Part shown: piece after piece, positions 41,853 through 47,695 of the stretch
Numbering within the stretch: position 1 is the first letter of the stretch
Layout of the letters: every line of letters starts with the position of its first letter
Assembly: GCA_905234845.1 (NCBI GenBank)
Contig: CAJOIW010000012.1
Span: forward strand, 1-47,695
Direction: 5' to 3'
Source of the DNA: an uncultured Prevotella sp.
Lineage (GTDB): Bacteria > Bacteroidota > Bacteroidia > Bacteroidales > Bacteroidaceae
Length of the DNA stretch: 47,695 bases
Notes under the pieces: model-generated
What the model was told of the DNA's origin: nothing
The model's input: only the letters and a program-made list of their open reading frames with translations
Database searches by the model: none
Position numbers and translations under genes: made by a program

Positions 41853-43214
41853 ATGAATATTTCTTTTGAGAACCCTGACAAAGTGAATGGTCTGATGACC
41901 ATCACAGTAGAAGAGACAGACTTCAAGGACAATGTAGAGAAAACGCTTAAGGACTATCGTAAGCGCGCTAACTTCCCCGGTTTCCGTCCGGGCATGGTGC
42001 CCATGTCGCTTGTGAAGCGGCAGTATGGCCTGTCGGCCAAGATGGATGCCGTGAACCGTGTGGTGAGCGAAGAGCTTTATAAGTATATAAGGGACAACAA
42101 CATTAAGATGCTTGGCGAGCCCCTGCCCTCAGAGAAGCAGGTGGAGGTGGACCTCTCGAAAGAGGCTCCCTATACGTTTGTCTTCGACATTGCCGTAGCT
42201 CCGGAGTTTAAGATTGAGCTGAACGGCAAGAATAAGATTGACTATTATACCATCAAGGTTGACGACCAGCTCATCGACCAGCAGGTCGACATGTATGCCT
42301 CGCGTGCTGGTAGCTATGAGAAGGCCCAGGAGTATAATCCCGAGGAGCGCGATATGCTCAAGGGCGACCTTCGCGAGCTCGACGCGGAGGGCAATACGCT
42401 GGAGGGCGGCATCACGCTGGCCGACACTGTGCTCATGCCACAATATATCAAGGTAGACGAGCAGAAAAAACTCTTCGACGGAGCCAAGCTCGGTGATATC
42501 GTCACCTTCAATCCCCGCAAGGCATATCCTGAAAACGATGCTGAGGTCAGCTCGCTGCTCAAGATAACGAAAGAGGAGATTGCCCAGCACGAGGGTAACT
42601 TCAGCTACCAGATTACCGAGATCAGCCGCTATAAGAAGCATGCCATCGACCAGGAACTCTTCGACCAGGTCTATGGCGAGGGCAACGTGAAGAGCGAAGC
42701 CGAGTTCCGTGAGCATATCGCCGACGAGATTCGTCCGCAGCTCCAGCAGAACAGCGACTACAAATTCATGCTCGATGTACGCGCTTACGTGGAAAAGAAG
42801 ATAGGTAAGCTCACCTGGCCCGATGAGATTCTGAAGCGTGTGATGCTCCATGCCAATGAAGACAAGGGGCAGGAGTATGTGGAGAAAAACTATGAGGGCT
42901 CTATCAAGGAACTCACTTGGCATCTGGCTAAGGAGCAGCTGGTGGCAGCCCACGGTGTGAAACTCGAAGATGGTGATGTGAGAGCCGTTGCAGTAGAAAG
43001 CGCACGCGCGCAGTTCGCACAGTATGGTATGAGCAACGTGCCGCAGGAGTATCTTGAGAATTATGCCAACGACCTGCTCAAGAAGCGCGAGAACATTGAC
43101 AGCTTCGTAGATCGCGCCATCGAGAATAAGTTGCGTGAGGCTCTCAAAAAAGCCGTGAAGCTCAATGAAAAGGAAGTTACGCTCGATGAGTTTAATGCAA
43201 TGATGCGCGACTAA
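41853..43214 (+). CDS. tig: Trigger factor, ribosome-associated chaperone
   Basis: Binds nascent chains at the ribosome exit. The 453-aa protein has the ribosome-binding N-terminal domain with FPGFRPG at residues 41-47. A middle domain follows in which the PPIase part is divergent, as usual in Bacteroidetes (GDIVTFNPRKAYPENDAEVSSLL). The helical C-terminal arm contains FDQVYGEGNVKSEAEFREHI. It is upstream of clpP-clpX as in many bacteria, but clpP has its own promoter. Confidence 0.94.
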   Translation: MNISFENPDKVNGLMTITVEETDFKDNVEKTLKDYRKRANFPGFRPGMVPMSLVKRQYGLSAKMDAVNRVVSEELYKYIRDNNIKMLGEPLPSEKQVEVDLSKEAPYTFVFDIAVAPEFKIELNGKNKIDYYTIKVDDQLIDQQVDMYASRAGSYEKAQEYNPEERDMLKGDLRELDAEGNTLEGGITLADTVLMPQYIKVDEQKKLFDGAKLGDIVTFNPRKAYPENDAEVSSLLKITKEEIAQHEGNFSYQITEISRYKKHAIDQELFDQVYGEGNVKSEAEFREHIADEIRPQLQQNSDYKFMLDVRAYVEKKIGKLTWPDEILKRVMLHANEDKGQEYVEKNYEGSIKELTWHLAKEQLVAAHGVKLEDGDVRAVAVESARAQFAQYGMSNVPQEYLENYANDLLKKRENIDSFVDRAIENKLREALKKAVKLNEKEVTLDEFNAMMRD

Positions 43215-43272
43215 ATAACGTTTTTTAAGAAAAAATAGTTGAAAAAATACTTGGGGTTATCCGTTTTTTTCG

Positions 43273-43280
43273 TATCTTTG
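43273..43280 (+). promoter_or_regulatory. -7 box TATCTTTG for clpP-clpX-recQ
   Basis: TATCTTTG matches TAnnTTTG. The leader to the clpP ATG is about 60 bases. Confidence 0.6.
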
Positions 43281-43345
43281 TAGAACGAAAAAGGCGGATA
43301 ACCTCTTTTTGCGCCTAAATGTAACTTAATAAAGAAGCAAAGAAA

Positions 43346-44023
43346 ATGAAAGAATTTAGAAAGTATGCTACCCGTCACATGGGTATAGACAGTATGGTAT
43401 TTGATGATGTTGTGAAGACACAAGCCAGTTACATGAATCCTTATATTCTCGAGGAACGGCAACTTAATGTCACACAGATGGACGTGTTCTCTCGGCTTAT
43501 GCGTGAGAATATTATCTTTCTCGGTACTGAGATAGACGACTACACGGCCAACGTCATCCAAGCGCAGCTCCTCTTTTTGCAGTCGGTTGACCCTGACCGC
43601 GATATATCCATCTACCTCAACTCGCCTGGTGGAAGCGTTACGGCCGGACTGGCCATCTACGACACCATGCAGTTTGTCTCCAACGACATCAACACCATTT
43701 GCACCGGTATGGCCGCCTCAATGGCTGCGGTGCTGCTCGTGGCCGGCACAGAGGGCAAGCGTCAGGCGCTGCCTCACAGTCGTGTTATGATACACCAGCC
43801 TCTTGGTGGTGTTCAAGGACAAGCCAGCGATATTGAGATTGAGGCTAAGGAGATACAGAAGTACAAGAAAGAACTCTATACCATCATCAGCGAGCATTCG
43901 CATACTCCCTTCGAGAAAGTGTGGCAGGACAGCGACCGTAACTATTGGATGAATGCCGAGGAAGCCAAGGAGTATGGTATGATAGACGCAGTGCTCAATC
44001 GTAAAAATGAGAAGAATGGCTAA
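43346..44023 (+). CDS. clpP: ATP-dependent Clp protease proteolytic subunit
   Basis: Serine protease that forms the ClpXP chamber. The 225-aa protein has catalytic Ser125 in [12 protein letters not shown] and His150 in [11 protein letters not shown]. The family features [12 protein letters not shown] ([20 protein letters not shown]) and [18 protein letters not shown] with the catalytic Asp region are visible. The last eight bases overlap the clpX start, so the two subunits are translationally coupled. Confidence 0.96.
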   Translation: MKEFRKYATRHMGIDSMVFDDVVKTQASYMNPYILEERQLNVTQMDVFSRLMRENIIFLGTEIDDYTANVIQAQLLFLQSVDPDRDISIYLNSPGGSVTAGLAIYDTMQFVSNDINTICTGMAASMAAVLLVAGTEGKRQALPHSRVMIHQPLGGVQGQASDIEIEAKEIQKYKKELYTIISEHSHTPFEKVWQDSDRNYWMNAEEAKEYGMIDAVLNRKNEKNG

Positions 44024-45236
44024 GAAAACGTGCAGTTTTTGCGGGCGGACGGAAAGAGAGGTGAAGCTACTCATCACGGGTGTGAATGGCTTTATCTGTG
44101 AAAACTGTGCCCGTCAAGCCTATCAGATTGTACAGGAGAATCTGGCCGCTACTGCAAAGCCTTCGGGCGAGAAGTTCAAGCCGAAGTCGGTGCCCAAGCC
44201 TAAGGAGATAAAGGCCTACCTCGACCAGTATGTCATCGGTCAGGACGACGCCAAGCGTTATCTGTCAGTGGCTGTCTACAATCACTACAAGCGGTTGCAG
44301 CAGCCTGATGATAAAGACGGTGTGGAGATTGAGAAGTCGAACATCATCATGGTGGGTCCGACGGGTACAGGCAAGACATTGCTTGCCCGTACCATTGCCC
44401 GTATGCTCGATGTGCCGTTCACCATTGTCGATGCCACCGTCTTCACCGAGGCGGGTTATGTGGGTGAGGATGTGGAGAGCATTCTCTCGCGACTGCTGCA
44501 GGTGGCCGACTATAATGTTGAGGCTACGCAGCGCGGCATTGTCTTCATCGACGAGATAGACAAGATAGCCCGCAAGAGCGACAACCCCTCCATCACCCGC
44601 GACGTGAGTGGTGAGGGCGTGCAACAGGGACTCCTCAAACTGCTCGAGGGCACCATCGTCAATGTTCCCCCGCAGGGTGGGCGTAAACATCCCGATCAGG
44701 AGTACATCCATGTGGACACGCGCAACATCCTTTTCATCTGTGGCGGAGCTTTCGATGGCATCGAGGGTAAGATTGCCCAGCGCGTGAACACCCACGTGAT
44801 GGGGTTCAACTCCATAAAGGACATGCAGCACATCGACCGTGAGAATCTCATGCAATACGTGCAGCCGCAAGACCTCAAATCGTTCGGGTTGATACCAGAA
44901 ATTATTGGTCGTTTGCCTGTGCTTACCTATCTTGATCCACTCGATCGCGAAGCCCTGCATCGTATTCTTCGTGAGCCCAAGAACTCTATTGTCCGGCAGT
45001 ATGAGAAACTCTTTAAGATGGATGGCATCAAACTTACGTTTGCCGACGACGCGCTTGACTATATTGTCGACAAGGCCGTTGCCTATAAGCTCGGCGCACG
45101 TGGGCTGCGCTCCATTGTCGAGGCTGTCATGATGGATGTCATGTTTGAGATACCCTCTTCTGGCAAGCGCACGTTTACCGTGACGCTTGAATACGCAAAG
45201 TCGCAGCTCGACAAGGCCCATTTACAAAGTGCATGA
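44016..45236 (+). CDS. clpX: ATP-dependent Clp protease ATPase subunit ClpX
   Basis: AAA+ unfoldase that feeds ClpP. The protein is 406 aa from [10 protein letters not shown]. The zinc-binding domain has Cys6, Cys9, Cys28 and Cys31. Walker A GPTGTGKT is at 114-121 and Walker [32 protein letters not shown] and the C-terminal [20 protein letters not shown] are typical. An in-frame ATG three codons upstream is possible. It overlaps clpP by eight bases. Confidence 0.96.
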   Translation: MAKKTCSFCGRTEREVKLLITGVNGFICENCARQAYQIVQENLAATAKPSGEKFKPKSVPKPKEIKAYLDQYVIGQDDAKRYLSVAVYNHYKRLQQPDDKDGVEIEKSNIIMVGPTGTGKTLLARTIARMLDVPFTIVDATVFTEAGYVGEDVESILSRLLQVADYNVEATQRGIVFIDEIDKIARKSDNPSITRDVSGEGVQQGLLKLLEGTIVNVPPQGGRKHPDQEYIHVDTRNILFICGGAFDGIEGKIAQRVNTHVMGFNSIKDMQHIDRENLMQYVQPQDLKSFGLIPEIIGRLPVLTYLDPLDREALHRILREPKNSIVRQYEKLFKMDGIKLTFADDALDYIVDKAVAYKLGARGLRSIVEAVMMDVMFEIPSSGKRTFTVTLEYAKSQLDKAHLQSA

Positions 45237-45240
45237 AAAA

Positions 45241-47418
<2,178 letters not shown>

Positions 47419-47463
47419 TAATAAATGTTAACATACAGGCTGAGAGATATAGCTTTCGGCTGG

Positions 47464-47507
47464 GAAAATGTTAAAACGCAAATCGCGTTTTAACATTTTC
47501 TTTTTTG
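47464..47507 (+). terminator. Rho-independent terminator of the clpPX-recQ operon
   Basis: GAAAATGTTAAAACGC (47464-47479) pairs exactly with 47485-47500 around a 5-base loop, followed by TTTTTT. CGAAAGATATACCTTTCG-type motifs flank it at 47442-47458 and 47563-47580. No gene was seen between 47419 and 47663. Confidence 0.8.
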
Positions 47508-47650
47508 CCTTTTTGAGGCAGGGAAACGGTCTTTTGGCACTTGTCGGTAAGCTGCTGGTGGACGAAAGATATACCTTTCGCTTCCCAAAGCTAAACTGGG
47601 TCTATGTTGATTTGAGTGGGTAATCAATAATATGTTTTCGATAAAAGTAG

Positions 47651-47658
47651 TATATTTG
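47651..47658 (+). promoter_or_regulatory. -7 box TATATTTG for the gene at the window end
   Basis: TATATTTG matches TAnnTTTG, 5 bases before an ATG at 47664, giving a nearly leaderless start. Confidence 0.5.
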
Positions 47659-47663
47659 CAGTC

Positions 47664-47695
47664 ATGGATACAAACATGCTTTTCTCTATTGGTTT
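47664..47695 (+). CDS. Start of an unidentified gene (cut by window edge)
   Basis: Only MDTNMLFSIG is present. A promoter box sits just upstream. Short starts of this kind occur in some transposases, but ten residues cannot decide the family. Confidence 0.4.
   Translation, partial: MDTNMLFSIG

Overview
The window looks like a chromosomal segment of a Bacteroidales bacterium, most likely Prevotellaceae (Prevotella/Segatella/Xylanibacter-like). This is inferred from a complete type IX secretion (T9SS) porP-K-L-M-N cluster, secreted proteins ending in Prevotella-style sorting tails (xDGRKL...GVY...GRKxVxK), the Bacteroidetes -7 promoter box TAnnTTTG in front of many genes, and best family matches to Bacteroidales proteins throughout.

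Layout. 1-47 is the 3' end of a 5S rRNA, so the window starts just after an rRNA operon. 208-6215 is the T9SS trans-envelope core (porP, porK, porL, porM, porN), followed by a small outer-membrane beta-barrel protein. 7074-10504 holds a secreted DUF362 protein divergent from the replication-restart helicase priA. 10505-11595 is a gene-free, repeat-rich kilobase containing a 230-bp MITE with 16-bp terminal inverted repeats and an 8-bp target duplication. 11596-14187 is a T9SS cargo protein plus a 51-aa small protein. 14360-19808 (minus) is a tandem duplication of an OmpP1/FadL-like porin, with a piece of the neighbouring 7TM-HD phosphohydrolase caught between the copies. 19939-22677 is gltX-waaA. 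22709-28886 has two more T9SS cargo genes: a GH43 enzyme fused to a seven-repeat FG-GAP propeller (minus) and a 1089-aa LamG-like protein (plus). 29006-30994 (minus) is a DUF3737 beta-helix protein and mdh. 31753-37169 is an M24B aminopeptidase, a HerA-like ATPase, der and a lipoprotein. 37180-39906 (minus) is a Nudix hydrolase and an MlaF/MlaE pair split by a four-helix-bundle (S23-type) cassette. 39990-40814 is lptB. 40815-41852 is another repeat nest. 41853-47418 is tig, clpP, clpX and recQ, followed by the first codons of one more gene.

How it fits together. The PorKLMN complex can export the three sorting-tail proteins encoded here. WaaA, LptB and MlaEF serve the lipid A/LPS and phospholipid side of the same outer membrane. 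ClpXP, trigger factor, Der and PriA/RecQ are housekeeping.

The most unusual content is repeat biology. (i) A GC-rich palindromic repeat has inserted in frame into priA, der, the M24B peptidase and a T9SS cargo gene. (ii) The S23-type cassette between mlaE and mlaF has complementary arms, each built of five 8-9-nt AGGAG units, that would bring the mlaE stop and the mlaF start together. (iii) A dispersed ~360-bp repeat precedes two plus-strand genes. (iv) A short palindrome of the form CGAAAGRTATAYNTTTCG recurs only between genes. All comparisons were made by eye.
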